Shown: positions 11,066 through 22,350 of the stretch, piece by piece | Position numbering within the stretch: position 1 is the first letter of the stretch | How the letters are laid out: each line of letters opens with the position of its first letter | Assembly (NCBI GenBank): GCA_030867875.1 | Contig: JAOWCC010001634.1 | Location: 131,540,807-131,604,806, forward strand | DNA length: 64,000 bases | DNA from: Actinernus sp. WN-2022 | Taxonomy: Eukaryota > Cnidaria > Anthozoa > Actiniaria > Actinernidae | Reading direction: 5' to 3' | The notes under the pieces: model-generated | Database searches by the model: none | Seen by the model: only the letters and a program-made list of their open reading frames with translations | Told to the model about the DNA's origin: nothing | Translations under genes and position numbers: made by a program

Positions 11066-11308
11066 TAGCCTGCTGTGCAGACGTATTTTTTCACCCCCAT
11101 AAATACTTTTTTCTTCGAATTTATGAGTGAAAAAAATATGTCTGCATAGCAGGCTACCTCCGCAGGCAATTTTTGCAACTCTTAATATTTTTTTAGATCC
11201 GGCAACCGGCGAAGCCGGACGAGCTCTTACCACAAGAAGCCCGATTTCACATTTTTTTTTCTCGTTTTTTTTTCGATTATAATTAGGAGTTGCCTGCGGA
11301 GGAGGCTA
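11066..11308. mobile_element. Composite palindromic element (TAGCCTGC-type ends)
   Basis: A first palindrome spans 11066-11156 (TAGCCTGCTGTGCAGACGTA mirrored by ATGTCTGCATAGCAGGCTA). A second spans about 11154-11308 (CTCCGCAGGCAA mirrored by TTGCCTGCGGAGGAGG). The outermost ends again read TAGCC and GGCTA. The ends resemble those of the element at 34750-34947, which has a 9-bp target duplication. Confidence 0.6.
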
Positions 11309-11405
11309 AGAAAAACAATCCGATTCGAGTTTTTTATTCTTATTTTCTTTGGGCGCTGAAAGTTGTGGGTCCGAGCACAATCTGGGACTAGTTGTGCCAA
11401 AACGA

Positions 11406-11838
11406 CCTGGGTGAACCAGAAAGGATATTAAGAACACTGACCTAGTTTTTCATCGCACATTTCGAAAATAATATAAAGTTGTGTTCCATATCCCAGAAGC
11501 GCTCAGGCATATGGTAATGCCAGGACTCCAACCTGGGTGAACCAGAAATGATATAGAACACAGACCTAGTTTTACATCGCACATTTCAAAAATAATAGAA
11601 AGTTGTGTTCCATATCCCAGAAGCGCTCAGGCATATGGTGATGCCAGGACCCCAACCTGGGTGAACCAGAAAGAATATAGAACACAGACCTAGTTTTTCA
11701 TCGCACATTTCAAAAATAATAGAAAGTTGTGTTCCATATCCCAGAAGCGCTCAGGCATATGGTGATGCCAGGACTCCAACCTGGGTGAACCAGAAAGGAT
11801 ATAGAACACAGACCTAGGCTTTCATCGCACATTTCATC
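11406..11838. repeat. Tandem repeat, about 3.4 units of 124-126 bp
   Basis: Units start with CCTGGGTGAACCAGAAA at 11406, 11532, 11656 and 11780, and carry TTCATCGCACATTTC and CAGAAGCGCTCAGGCATATG. The units differ at only a few positions. No protein-coding frame runs through them. Confidence 0.9.
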
Positions 11839-11879
11839 AAGTTTGTCAACAAATCAAGTTTTAGATTGACTTCTATTAG

Positions 11880-12015
11880 CCTATCCCACGTGGTGGCCAT
11901 CTTGGAATAAACCTATTGTTAATGCTTACCCGGCCTCGGTCTCAAACGTGTTTAACTGAGGCTGGGTAAGCATTAACAATAGGTTTATTCCAAGATGGCC
12001 GCCGCGTGGGATAGG
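11880..12015. mobile_element. Near-perfect palindromic MITE (60-bp arms)
   Basis: CCTATCCCACGTGGTGGCCA through TTGGAATAAACCTATTG is mirrored almost exactly by the right half, which contains CCAAGATGGCCGCC. The loop is about 15 bp. Confidence 0.8.
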
Positions 12016-12585
12016 TCTATAGTTTGTCTATCAGGTCTCCCTCGCTGCCCAGGCAATTGCAGCAGAAAGGTTGACTTGATAACCTTGAGGACTACTGTCT
12101 GACAGCCTTTACTTGATTCTTGTTGACAAGGATTTGCGTGTCAGTATTCCTCTAAATAAATAAAGAAAAAACAATCATAGATCAGTCGTATCAATGACAA
12201 AAACACCTTCAATCATGCAGTGTTGTAAGTGTCCACAACCTAGGTCAGTGGAGCAAACCAGAGAGAACATAGGAGAAGATTGAGGTTGCTTTTGGAGCCC
12301 TATACCCCAGGGACTGATAGGCAAGAACGGGGGACTGAGGCAGTAATAAGGGAGGATTTAACTGGTTGAGCGTATTTCTTTACAGCCCAAATGGATATTT
12401 TAAAAATATCTTTGGTCGATCATGAAAAAACCCTGGAATCGGGATGATAAAAATAAATCTGAATTCAAATCCCACTGTTTACACCCCCCCCCCCTCTCTC
12501 TCTCTCTCCAACTGCAGTTTAGTATGCCGTGGTCTGAGTATCTGAGAACCAATTCAATTCATCTCAATAAAAAGTATTCGCTTAC

Positions 12586-12779
12586 CCCTTTATCGTCGCT
12601 GTTCTCACGAGATCGCTTGTGAACGTTCTCAATTTCATCTCGAAGGCATGATACTTGGCACTGTTTTTCTCTTCGAGTTGATATATTAAATTATAATGGC
12701 GTGCCTGCATGGAACAGTTGTTGACGTTGCCGATGCAGTTGTTGTCACCAAGTTTTATTTGTGCATTGATGTCATCCAC
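12586..12779 (-). CDS. Possible first coding exon, unknown protein
   Basis: From an ATG at 12779 a 65-codon frame runs to a good splice donor, GTAAG, at 12585-12581. The encoded peptide starts MDDINAQIKLGDNNCIGNVN and contains YQLEEKNSAKYHAFEMKLRT. It looks like ordinary protein and not low-complexity sequence, but I do not recognise a family. It lies opposite a candidate exon on the plus strand at 13412, so the 630 bases between could be a divergent promoter. No downstream exon was found between here and the mobile elements at 11-12 kb, so this may be a lone or false exon. Confidence 0.3.
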
Positions 12780-13240
12780 TAACTAGCTGTATTTGAGGTT
12801 TGGGTTTGAGTTCGATTTCTGTACCAATTAATATGGCGGCAACAACACCAAACGTAGAGGCAATGCTAAGACTTCCTTGATCTTTGAACACTCGTCGATC
12901 AGAAAGCCCGCCATTTTCAAGAACAGATAACTGGACTTTGGCGAACTCCTCGGGGAAGGCTCCTTGACATTAATTTTTCAACAGGAACTTGACCGCAGAT
13001 CTTCGAATTGAGAACATATCAGTCCTTAGAACTCCCGGTAGAAATACAGACTAAATCTTTGCAAGAAAATTCCAAACGGAGGCAACGGGATGATGTCAAA
13101 ATTTGTTTCAAGTCCAGCCTCCAAAACTAAACAGACACCCTCGCACCACAGGCGAGTATGTACGCAAACCGATAAAGTAATTAATTACCAAGCGCTGTTA
13201 TAATAAAACCGCGAATCAAATACGATGAAAGCAAATCAGC

Positions 13241-13411
13241 AGGCCTATGACGTCACTCCATAGCAACCGGACCTCGAGTATTTTTGAACATCCGGTTCTC
13301 TGAGGCTCGTTATGAAGACGAGCAATATTACGGGTTTTAGCGTGCAAATCTGGAGTCTGAGGTTTCTTGTCGAAAAGCTTAATTTTCAAGAAGGAAAATG
13401 AATTATTGAAA
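13241..13411 (+). promoter_or_regulatory. Promoter-like segment with CRE and CCATAGCAAC
   Basis: A full CRE palindrome TGACGTCA (13248-13255) lies 2 bp from CCATAGCAAC (13258-13267), which contains an RFX/X-box-type half-site. An ATG with a splice donor follows at 13412. The same decamer lies near TCACGTGA at 22723-22749 and 25367-25392. This is inference from motifs only. Confidence 0.35.
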
Positions 13412-13444
13412 ATGGACTTTGGGACATCAAAAGGGAAGAATACG
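13412..13444 (+). CDS. Possible short first coding exon
   Basis: ATG is followed by ten codons (MDFGTSKGKNT) and then GTAGGT, an acceptable splice donor in phase 0. It lies about 150 bp downstream of the CRE motif. It is too short to identify, and the call rests on position and the donor alone. Confidence 0.25.
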
Positions 13445-13639
13445 GTAGGTCTTGTTTATGTTTTCAACTCTTCGCTCGCACATTTTTTGCTAAGGTTGTA
13501 GATTTGCAGCATTGAGATACATTTTATAAACTGTTATCTGCATGTTTTTACTGGAAATCGTTTAATGTCCACTGTAAATAAATCGAATTTTTATTTCTCT
13601 AAAATCAAAGAAATGAATCATTAAAGTTTACTACTTGGC

Positions 13640-15175
13640 TTTGAAAATATCAACACTGAATTGACAATATCTGTAGGAATAATGCCTCGAGCGCACATTG
13701 TTATGATTGTACCGTATTTCATGAGAAATAAAGAAAATGTTTAGGATCCCATACATTTCTTTGTAAATTTTAACGACCCATTTCACACAGTGAACAGGGG
13801 TCAATACGTATTGCACAATAACCATGTCTCGAATTTCTGGCGATGAGTTGAAGTCAGGATCAAAGGAATTGAAACGAATAGCAGCGCTATAAGCCAGATT
13901 GCGCTTGCCAGAATTACTGCGAGGGTAAGGTACGGCGAGGTTAATATGCATGCTGGCTCTGGTGCAGCGGCCAGAAGCTCTACGAGTAATAGAGAGGAAA
14001 TGGAACATGTTCTTAAAACATGTAGGTGCATCAGGATTAAGAAATGTACTGAAGAGAAGTAGAAGTTTCCTACATTTAATCAGGTCGGTGATCGGAATCC
14101 ACTAAAGCTGGGAGAACAGATGAACAGAGGGTTGACGGAAGTCGGCATCCAAGAGTATGCGGACAGCGCGTTTTTGAAGGCGAAGAAGCCGCAGCATGTG
14201 GAGGTGGGAGCAGTTTCCCCAAGCAGCAGAACAATAGATGAAATGGTTATGGATGCATGAATTATAGAAGCGCAATGCGGCACATTCATAGGTGAGGAAA
14301 GGCTTAATGCGACGGAGAAGAGACAGTCTACTTCTGATGATGGCGCGGATGTTGTCGACGTGGTGTTCCCATAACATGAAACTGTCTAAAGTGACGCCTA
14401 GTATCTTGGCGTGGTCGACCTGCTCGATACTGTTACCGTCGACTACCACATTTAATGAAGAGCAAGGTAGCGTACGGAATTTCTGAGAGGTTTACAAGTA
14501 GAGTTACAAGTAGAGTCTTGGTCTTAGATACGTTGAGTGCCATTTTGTTTTGCCTTGTCCATGAAGACACAGCTAAGGCGACTTCATTCAATTTAGAACT
14601 GACAGTCGAGATAGAGTGGCCAGAAGTGAGTATAGTAGTGTCGTCGGCAAACATTGTCTGATAGGTGTTAGAGGATAGCTGCAAAGGTAGGTCATTAATA
14701 AATATAAGAAAGAAAAGCGGCCCGAGGATGCTGCCTTGTGGTACACCTACAGAACACTGGAAGTGTATCCGACAGAGTGTCCCGGAATAGGGTTCTCTGG
14801 GTACGCCCTGATAGATAGGAACAGAACCACACGATAGTCGAGGGGGAACAGCCATAGACACGGAGCTTGTAGAGTAGTGTATTGTGATCGACTAGGTCAA
14901 ATGCCTTTTTCAGATCGATGAGGAGAAGTCCATTTAGGAGTTTGTTATCTATATTGCTCAGTATCTTGTCCGAGAGATCAGCGATGGCCAGCTCACATGA
15001 ACGGAACCTTCTAAAGCCGAACTGTGAGTCTGTTAGGAGCTCGTGCTGAGCAAGAAAGTCGTAAAAAGATAAGTGTATACGTGGCGCTCTAGGACTTTAG
15101 AGACCACGGCGAGGATGGATATTGGACGAAAATTGGAGCGGTCAAAGAGCGAGCCGTCTTTATGAAATGCCTCGT
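13640..15175 (-). pseudogene. LINE reverse-transcriptase pseudogene
   Basis: This is a 5'-truncated non-LTR retrotransposon. Read from 15175 downward it shows the RT blocks in order: SNFRPISILAVVSKVLERHV (about 15150-15090), [17 protein letters not shown] (about 14920-14870), [20 protein letters not shown] (about 14745-14690), the catalytic FADDTTILT (about 14655), KILGVTLDS with a following HVDNIR block (about 14405-14340), and a C-terminal YCSAAWGN block (about 14215). At least two frameshifts separate these blocks, one near 14440 between the ADD block and the rest. The endonuclease is missing. It belongs to the CR1/Rex/L2-like side of LINEs by motif style, which is inference. Confidence 0.85.
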
Positions 15176-15393
15176 TTCCGCTTTAATCTCTGTAAGAGCA
15201 AATAGTATAGTAATGAAGATATAATTTAATTTAAAACAGTGTTTTTCTGCCGTGAAGCGAATGTAATGACAAGTCACCAGTTTGACTAGGTTTTGCATCG
15301 GCGGAGCACACGTAGTCGCGTAGCCGTAGCGTAGGTTTTGTTTTCAATGTCTTTGTCTCGGAAAATTTTGTCCTCTAATATTATATATAAACA

Positions 15394-15518
15394 AGCAATC
15401 GCATGGGTCCTCGTGAAATTAAGGTTTACTTTCACTTAATTGCGTTTTCAAAGTTTTAAAAGTGCCCTCGTCGCTTCGTGAAATTAAACCTTAATTTCAC
15501 TCGGCCACATGCGATTAC
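15394..15518. mobile_element. MITE with about 30-bp TIRs
   Basis: GCAATCGCATG and CTCGTGAAATTAAGGTTT at the left are mirrored by AAACCTTAATTTCAC and ACATGCGATTAC at the right. The core is non-coding. Confidence 0.6.
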
Positions 15519-16379
15519 CTACCCTGGGTTCCAGAGGCTCGAAAAAGAGTTAAGAGATTTCACTGTGAACTATATAATAGAATTAGAAGCCAATTCTTTG
15601 AAGACATATGTCACAAATATAAACACTTTAGAAACTTAGATATCAAAGAAAATACCTTATTTTTATTCAACAATATTGACCCTCTTCAGTTGCAAAAAAA
15701 CTGGACGTTTCATTTTTGAAGCCTTTCAGTTACGGAATCGGTTAATTACACAAAAACAGTTTAAAATAAACTGAAACAATTACTCTTGTTCAATCATTTA
15801 TGGTTTTGAGCTCAGTTTGGGTAGGTAGGGTCAGGGTTTTGACCTGATTTGGGCAGATAAGGGTCAGGATTTGAGTATAATTTGGGTGCAGTCAGGGTCG
15901 GGGTTCCGGCAGTATTTTTTAGGCAGTTAGGGTTCAGTTGTTTTTAGCTACTATGTAAAAAAAAGACATTCTGTTGCATCATTTTGATCGCCTGCCCACA
16001 TGCAAGCATGCACTGAGGTCCCCATATATACATCGTGACGCCGCTAATTCGTACTTCAGTACTTATCTATGTACTTCATCTGCTGATTTGTTTACCTAAT
16101 GCCACGTCCCGACTTGAAATGTTCCGTATTTTGCATGCAATCCCAGTACGCGGAATACCGCCGGCCGGGATATATATCCGACCGTGTTTTGAAAACAATT
16201 TAAAGAAGGGGCAATCAGGGTGTTTTTTTTCGAAAGGGGGCAATCAGGGTTTTGGAGCTCGGATTGGGTCAAATAGGGTCAGGGTTTGAGCCTCTTGGTC
16301 TCACATACATACCCATTTTTCATGTAAGTACCCGTAGTACCGGTATTGTTTCTCCTTAGAAAACGAAATCATTAATTTT
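15519..16379. repeat. Degenerate GGGTCAGGGTTT-rich stretch
   Basis: GGGTCAGGGTTTTGA and related runs recur at about 15828, 15860, 15893, 16206, 16240 and 16270. A stray TACCCTGGGTTCCAGAGG at 15524 resembles the terminus of the element at 18444-19365 and may be a solo end. No gene. Confidence 0.4.
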
Positions 16380-18151
16380 GCGCAAAAAGGAGACATTTTA
16401 TTACAAGGCGATTTGAACGCGCGCACCGGTGACTTACAAGAGTTTGTCTTATTGGACGATGACGAATTCCTTGATCTCCCAGAAGACTATGAGATTCGGA
16501 TTCTGCCGATTGGAGATATTCACAAGATACTATATGTGACCGAAGGTGTCGGCTAGTAATCGACCTGTGTACTGAAAATTATCTTAGAATTCTCAACTGA
16601 TGGGAGAACAATTGGCGACAGCGGCAAAAAGACCTGTTTTCAATATAATGGCAGCTTTCTCGTAGATTACGCAATTGTGCAACATAGCATTATACCAATT
16701 GTAAGGTATTTTAAAGTGGGCAACCTTTTACCGCATTTATCGGATCATTGTTGCATTTCATATGGCTTAAATATGCGTACTCCCTCAGTTACAAATCACG
16801 ATACCCATCACACCAACGTTAAAAAGTTCGGGAAATAGTCTGGAATGAAAAAGCAGCAACCAGAATACCTGAGCTTCTAAACTCAGAACAATACCAAACT
16901 AAATTTTCCCAATTGTTATGTGGGCATACTGAAAACTGTGACGTAAACCAACTGACACACAACTTTACCCAGACTATTCTTGATGTAAGCAAAGAAGCCG
17001 GTCTACGCTTCCAGACACCGAAAAAAGGAGAATCTGACGGAAATAAAGACTGGTTTGATTTGGAATGTAAGACTTAAAAAGAAAATCTTAACTCATTAGG
17101 CCGGCAGACATGCGAATCGCCTAGTTGCGAGCAACTAAGAAATCAATTATTCAACAAAAAGAAACGTTTCAGAAAGCTCTGCAAAAGGAAAAAAAGGGGA
17201 CCACATTAATAAGAAAATAGACGAGATAGATTTAAAAAACCCGAAAACTACATGGAAACAGAATGATCCACAATTTTTTTAATATAAAAGCAAAACATAA
17301 AAGCTCTACCTATCCAGTAAAACCGCAAGTTTTCTTTGAACATTTAAAAAAACTAAACGAGCCGAAAGCAGATTCGGAAACTCTTACCCGCACCAACACC
17401 GTTGGGAATCACAACAATGGGTGAACAACGAGAGCGAAGAGCTGGATCGCGTAGTCACTGATGAAGAACTTGAATATGCAATCGGAAAATTTAAAAAAAA
17501 AAATCTCCGAGAAGGGACAACATTCTAAACGAGGTCCTTAAAAGCGGTAAAAATCAACTCAGGCCATGGTTAAAATCGCTGTTTAACTCAATCCTAGAAT
17601 CAGGCAAATACCCGCGTGATTGGTGAAAGGGCCTCATCGTACCAATTTACAAAAAAGGAGATAATACGTTAGCTGATAATTATAGAGGAATAACCCTGCT
17701 CTCTTCCCTAGGAAAACTCTTTACCTCCATACTTAATAATAGGCTTTATACTTATTTAGTAGAAAAAGGAATCCTCAAGAAAGTCCAAGGCGGCTTTCGA
17801 AAAAAGCACAGTACCGCAGATAGTATCTTTGTTCTGAAAACAATTATAGATAAATATGTCAAAGCCAAATTAAAAAAGAAAGGAATTTTTTTATTCAGCT
17901 GTTTCGTAGATTTTAAAAAAGCATTCGATAGCGTGCCGAAGGACAAACTGTTAAACAAACTCTATATCTCTGGTGTCAGAGGATTTTTTTTCTCAATTAT
18001 AGAATCAATGTATTCAAATTACACTACTGCCGTGAAAATCGGGCACACAGTATCTGAAGATTTTGGTTGCCATATCGGTGTGAAACAGGGGTGTATGCTC
18101 AGCCCCACACTGTTTAATTTATTTTTAAGTGACCTACCGGCCTTTATGGAT

Positions 18152-18373
18152 TCGGGGGTAGAAGCGGAATATTTTCACTCTAAAAATTCCGTATTCCTCT
18201 GCTCTCCTGAGGTAAATATTCCCATTCCCTACTAAATTTTTTTTGGATATTCCTTATTCTTTTTAATTTTCATTGAAATATTCCGTATTCAGTATATTTT
18301 TCAGGCAAATATTCAATATTCCTCAGTTTTCAACCACGATATTCAATATTCAATATTCCGCTTCTACCCCCGA
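18152..18373. mobile_element. hAT-like MITE with 22-bp TIRs and 8-bp target duplication
   Basis: The ends are perfect inverted repeats of 22 bp starting TCGGGGGTAGAAGCGG. TTATGGAT flanks both sides (18144-18151 and 18374-18381). Deleting the element and one flank keeps the LINE frame open. The interior is rich in AATATTC-type runs. Confidence 0.88.
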
Positions 18374-18443
18374 TTATGGATCAAACCAAAGTACCAGAAC
18401 AAATTAACATACAAAACAGACCAGTTAGTTGCCTGCTATATGC

Positions 18444-19365
18444 TACCCTGGGTACCAGAGGTTCTACTGTCTCCATTCGCGAAAGTTAGGCGCCGAGGAG
18501 CGAAGCGACGAGAGTCGAGGAGCGATGCGACGAGAACCTCTGGTGGCACGGATAGCTAATCTCACTTCCATGTTCGAATTTGGTACAGAATTTGTACCAG
18601 GCTTATTATTGGTTAGTTATAATTAGGAATGATATCCGTCGATATGATTGGCTAGATAACTTAGCGAACGAAAAACCGGTTTTGGATTTACATTTAATCA
18701 AGATGACGACAGAAGACTCCATGCAAAAGTATTTCTCTGAAGCAGTTTCTGTAACATTCAAGTCACTTTTTCCAGAGATCGAAAATCTCAAACCTCAACA
18801 AGACGAGTCAATTTTGAAATTCATGCAGAAGATGTTTTTGCTGTGCTGCTTACCGAGTTGGGGAAAGTCTTTGGTGTTTGAAATTATTCCCGCGTTGCGT
18901 TCGATTCGTGGTCTGCATTGTCCTCAGAAAGCCACTGTTATAGTTGCGTGTCCTTTAAAGTCACTTGTGGAATCACACATTAGAGAGCTGGAGAGTCGAG
19001 GAATCAAGGCATGTTCGCTATAAAGCAGGTTTCAGTCCAGGTTTCAGTGGAGTCTTTTGCATTATCTGAATTTCGAACACACAAGTAGTCGGCACGTGTA
19101 GCGCAAATCAGTGGTGCGGAAAAGTGTAAACATGTATTTGACAGCTAACAGACGTCATGACTGCAAAACCAGTTATTCGAGAAATGTGATACTAGTTCGA
19201 ACATGGAAGTGAGATTGGCTATCCGTGCCACCAGAGGTTCTCGTCGCTTCGCTCCTCGCGAATGGAGACAGTAGACTTTCTCGAATGGAGACAGTAGAAC
19301 CTCTGGTACTTGGAGACAGTAGACTTTCGCGAATGGAGACAGTAGAACCTCTGGTACCCAGGGTA
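18444..19365. mobile_element. TIR element with 9-bp target duplication carrying a helicase fragment
   Basis: The ends are TACCCTGGGTACCAGAGG and its reverse complement. GCTATATGC lies directly outside both (18435-18443 and 19366-19374), a 9-bp target duplication of the kind made by MULE-type transposases. The terminal arms hold internal direct repeats (GGAGACAGTAGA occurs four times at 19262-19345). The arms continue inward to about 18580 and 19199, where CATGGAAGTGAGATT is the mirror of AATCTCACTTCCATG. Between the arms lies a RecQ-like helicase 5' fragment but no transposase, so the element is non-autonomous with captured or residual coding sequence. Confidence 0.85.
18703..19023 (+). pseudogene. 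RecQ-like SF2 helicase N-terminal fragment
   Basis: The reading frame (about 106 codons from the ATG at 18703) matches the start of RecQ-type SF2 helicases: a KPQQDESILKFM block like the helicase Q motif region, then LPSWGKSLVFEIIP in place of a Walker A motif, then VIVACPLKSLVESHIREL as motif Ia, with a final ESRGIKA. The Walker A is one residue shorter than the family pattern (LPTGxGKS), so ATP binding would be lost even if it were expressed. The frame stops after motif Ia; the DEAH box and the rest of the helicase are absent. It lies wholly inside the TIR element at 18444-19365. It may be a captured host gene piece or the decayed remnant of a larger element that encodes its own helicase. 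Confidence 0.7.
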
Positions 19366-20908
19366 GCTATATGCCGATGATCTAGTGATACTTGCAAATT
19401 CTGCTCAAGGCATGCAGCAATACCTAGATAAATTAGGTGATTACTGCAGCCTCAATAATCTGACAGTTAAATATAAATATGGATAAAACTAAAATTTTGA
19501 TTTTTAATAACACGGGGAAAAGCATGAATAATTATACTTTTAAATTTAATAACATAACTCTGGAAAACGTGACCTCATATAAGTACCTGGGCCTAACCTT
19601 TAGTGCATTCGGAAACTTCACTTTAGCTAAAAAAAATTGCGTTAAAAGCCTTATTCAAACTCCGCAAAGAAATGGGAGATCACTTTAGAACAGATATAAA
19701 GCTAACGCTCAAACTTTTCAACTCCTTAATTCAGCCAATTCTACTATACGGGAGCAACAAATTAGACAGAGACCCTATCGAACTAGTACATATTAAATTC
19801 TGTAAATGGATTTTAGGAGTGTCCAAACACGCAACAAACAATGCATGCCGAGCCGAATTAGGAAGATTTCCTCTTAAAACAGAAGCAATATCCAGGAGTT
19901 TAAAGTTCTGGCTGAAACTGCAAGTTTGCGATACCGACAAACTTGCAGTGGACGCTTTTTTGGACTCAAGCCTCTTAAATAATCCCGCAAGTTGGTACAA
20001 AAAAATAAGTAAGATAGTCCTCAAGCTCGGATTTGGAAATATCTTAGTCCCCTCAAACATTATCGCCGATAACACATCAATAATTTGCAAGAAACTTAAG
20101 CAAAGGCCATGCGACATAGAGTTCCAAAATTGGCACAGTGATATTTACAATGATATACAAGAAGAAATGCCAATCAGAGAAATAAGCTAAGGACCTACAT
20201 AAATTTTAAAGTAAATTACGAGTTCGAAGACTATCTACGCTTAAGAAACTTGAAGCATATATAGAACGGCTCTAACAAAGCTTAGGATAAGCAACCATGA
20301 TTTAGAACTGAATTGAAAAAGGAAGATATGCTAGGCCATTTAAAAAGGTCGATGAAAGACTTTGCAAATTCTGCTTGCCTAGAAAGGAGATTGAGGATGA
20401 AGCTCATTTCCTCGTAAAATGCAATAAATATAACCATTTACGAAATGCGTTCCATGCTTCAATGCAAAATGAATTTCAGATAAACATAGAAAAGTTATCC
20501 GAGGAAAGTGGGCTAAAAATAATGTTAAGCCCCAACAATAGGACAGCAGCTACAGTTGCAAAATTCATATACGAATGCTTTATGTATAGAGACAATGGCC
20601 TCAAAGAACTCTGATCGATTCTGCCTCGACTCTCATGATTCTGAAAGACCCCAAACACCTGTAGCCCAGTGAAGTGCACATTTATTTGGATAAATGTCTA
20701 TATGTACAGACGTATACGACTCCAAATAAAAACTATCTATCTATCCTCAACTTGCTCGGCTGAGAATTTTGCTATAATGGTTAGACTTTTTGAACGACTA
20801 TACTTACCGTGGCTAGTAAGTGCCATGTGTTTTTCCAACGTTTACTTACAACCCTTGCCATTTTAAGTCGGACCTCTTCAGCAATTTCCGGCTATTTTTA
20901 ACACAACA

Positions 20909-20990
20909 ACCCCTCCCCCATTTCAATGTTGGTTTTCGAGAAGACTGAAATGTAGCCTTTCTATCCCAACATTGTGAAGGGGGAGGGGGG
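20909..20990. repeat. 82-bp palindromic element with G/C-run ends
   Basis: CCCCTCCCCCATTTCAATGT is mirrored by ACATTGTGAAGGGGGAGGGG with small mismatches. Confidence 0.6.
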
Positions 20991-21224
20991 ACAAGCGAAG
21001 TAATAAAAAATGCCCGCGATGTGTCGGAGGAGTTCGTTCAGTGTTCTGAATAGCCTTATTTTGTCGAGCGGTCTGTACTTAATTGGCGGAGGTTGTAGTC
21101 AGTAACTGGCAATTGGCACTTAGCCGGTAACTGGCAATTCATATGAAACTTATCCCATACAAGCGAGAACATTTGCTCTTGCTAGTGTCCAGGCCAGTGA
21201 GGACAGCTTATTTCCGTATTCCGC
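20991..21224. other. Unassigned spacer
   Basis: GTAACTGGCAATT occurs twice near 21100-21140. Nothing else was recognised. Confidence 0.4.
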
Positions 21225-21400
21225 ATGTTCCAAATGTCGCTTCGTCAGCCTTACCTTGGCGTGTCCATGTTGAGTGAATAATTGATGATAAGTAATACTT
21301 TTCCCAAAGATACCGTTCTTCTTTCCTAGTATACTGTTGCTTAATTCAACATAATTATCTATCTTATACAAATTAAGTCTAATTAATTATATGATTTAGT
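21225..21400 (-). repeat. Dispersed repeat, copy in inverse orientation to 40683-40860
   Basis: The reverse complement contains GTATAAGATAGATAATTA, AACAGTATACTAGGAAAG and CAACATGGACACGCCAAGG. Each of these has a close counterpart in the same order at 40683-40860. Its class is unknown. Confidence 0.6.
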
Positions 21401-21425
21401 ATATTTAACTTAGTATTAATTAGTT

Positions 21426-21617
21426 AAGAAATAGAAAACATTTCCCGTGTTTCTATAGTTATAGAAACACGCGTGGGAATTTGGGAGAAGGAGAAATGGC
21501 AGTGGGAACACGAGCCCGAAGGGCGAGTGTTTCCACAGCTATTTCGAGTTCTTCCAAACTTCCATAAGTGTTTCTATAACTCTATACAAACAAGGGGAAA
21601 ATGTTTTCTATTTCCTT
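21426..21617. mobile_element. MITE with AAGAAATAGAAAACATTT ends
   Basis: AAGAAATAGAAAACATTTCC is mirrored by GGGGAAAATGTTTTCTATTT at the right end. A nested 11-bp palindrome, GTGTTTCTATA, lies just inside the left end. Confidence 0.65.
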
Positions 21618-22343
21618 TATAAAATAACCCACAGAAAATAAGTACAACAATGGACAATCATGCATTTATTAGTATCACGAAAATGTAATTCTCCTAACCA
21701 CACAATCAAAACCGAGCACAAACCCATAGATTGGGCTGCCTGTGGTTTTATGTGCGTGTCTATCATGACTAGTTGTAAAGTTAATAAATAAATAATAATA
21801 ATAAACATTTGTACCTGTTAATCAACTATTATGACTGGTAGATGAAAAATTAGGAAGCAGCTGATTTAGGTTTGGGATATACATTTGTAAAACCCGAACA
21901 TTAAGGATTTAGGGTCTGTTAGTGTACAAAAACGGTACAAACATGATGAAATGGGAGGATGACATGGGAGGATGGTTAGTCTTAGCCTAGGTTAGTCTGT
22001 GATGACATCAGAACATGGACATGAGGACATGAATCTCGATTTCTTTCGCCTGTACGTGAAAGCACAGGTAGCCCACACATGACCACTGCAAGATTAGTAT
22101 GCGTTCAGTCTTTCGTCGAGCGCAATAATTTCTGCATCTCCACAAGTCGAACGCAATAATTTCTGCATCTCCACAAGTACAGTACCTGTACATGTAGCTA
22201 GCCATAGCCTGTCCTTTTCTAAGTTGAGGCAAAGGAAACGAACATTTAAATAATACAACATTTATGAATATTCATTTTTTTGTAGCTGGACCTGATCATG
22301 AGTTTAAAGTAAAACACAGGATTTTTTTGAGTACATGTACGAG
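21618..22343. other. Non-coding stretch with a 31-bp duplication
   Basis: A 31-bp unit (CGAGCGCAATAATTTCTGCA and on to ACAAGT) is repeated in tandem with one change at 22117-22147 and 22148-22178. The rest shows no gene. Confidence 0.5.
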
Positions 22344-22350
22344 TGCCTAG

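Larger units (their letters stand above)
16380..20747 (+). pseudogene. Near full-length APE-type LINE, broken by two insertions
   Basis: This non-LTR retrotransposon encoded an apurinic-type endonuclease and a reverse transcriptase. The endonuclease remnant has GDLNARTGD (about 16408-16434) and a terminal SDHCC block (about 16737). RT blocks follow: NYRGITLLSSLGKLF (about 17680), DFKKAFDS (about 17910) and KQGCMLSPTLFNLF (18083-18124). The chain is then cut by insertions at 18152-18373 and 18444-19365, the second lying inside the codons of the catalytic YADD. RT and C-terminal parts resume at 19375: YKYLGLTF (about 19580), LIQPILLYG (about 19725), and a Cys-Cys-His-Cys knuckle at 20363-20423. 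The 3' end is AATAAAAACTATCTATC, a TATC-type tail. Further frameshifts (for example near 19670) and stops show it was inactive apart from the insertions. Confidence 0.88.

Noticed and set aside
18429..18626. Plus-strand frame at the left end of the helicase element
   Set aside because: It reads through the terminal inverted repeat, which explains the sequence.
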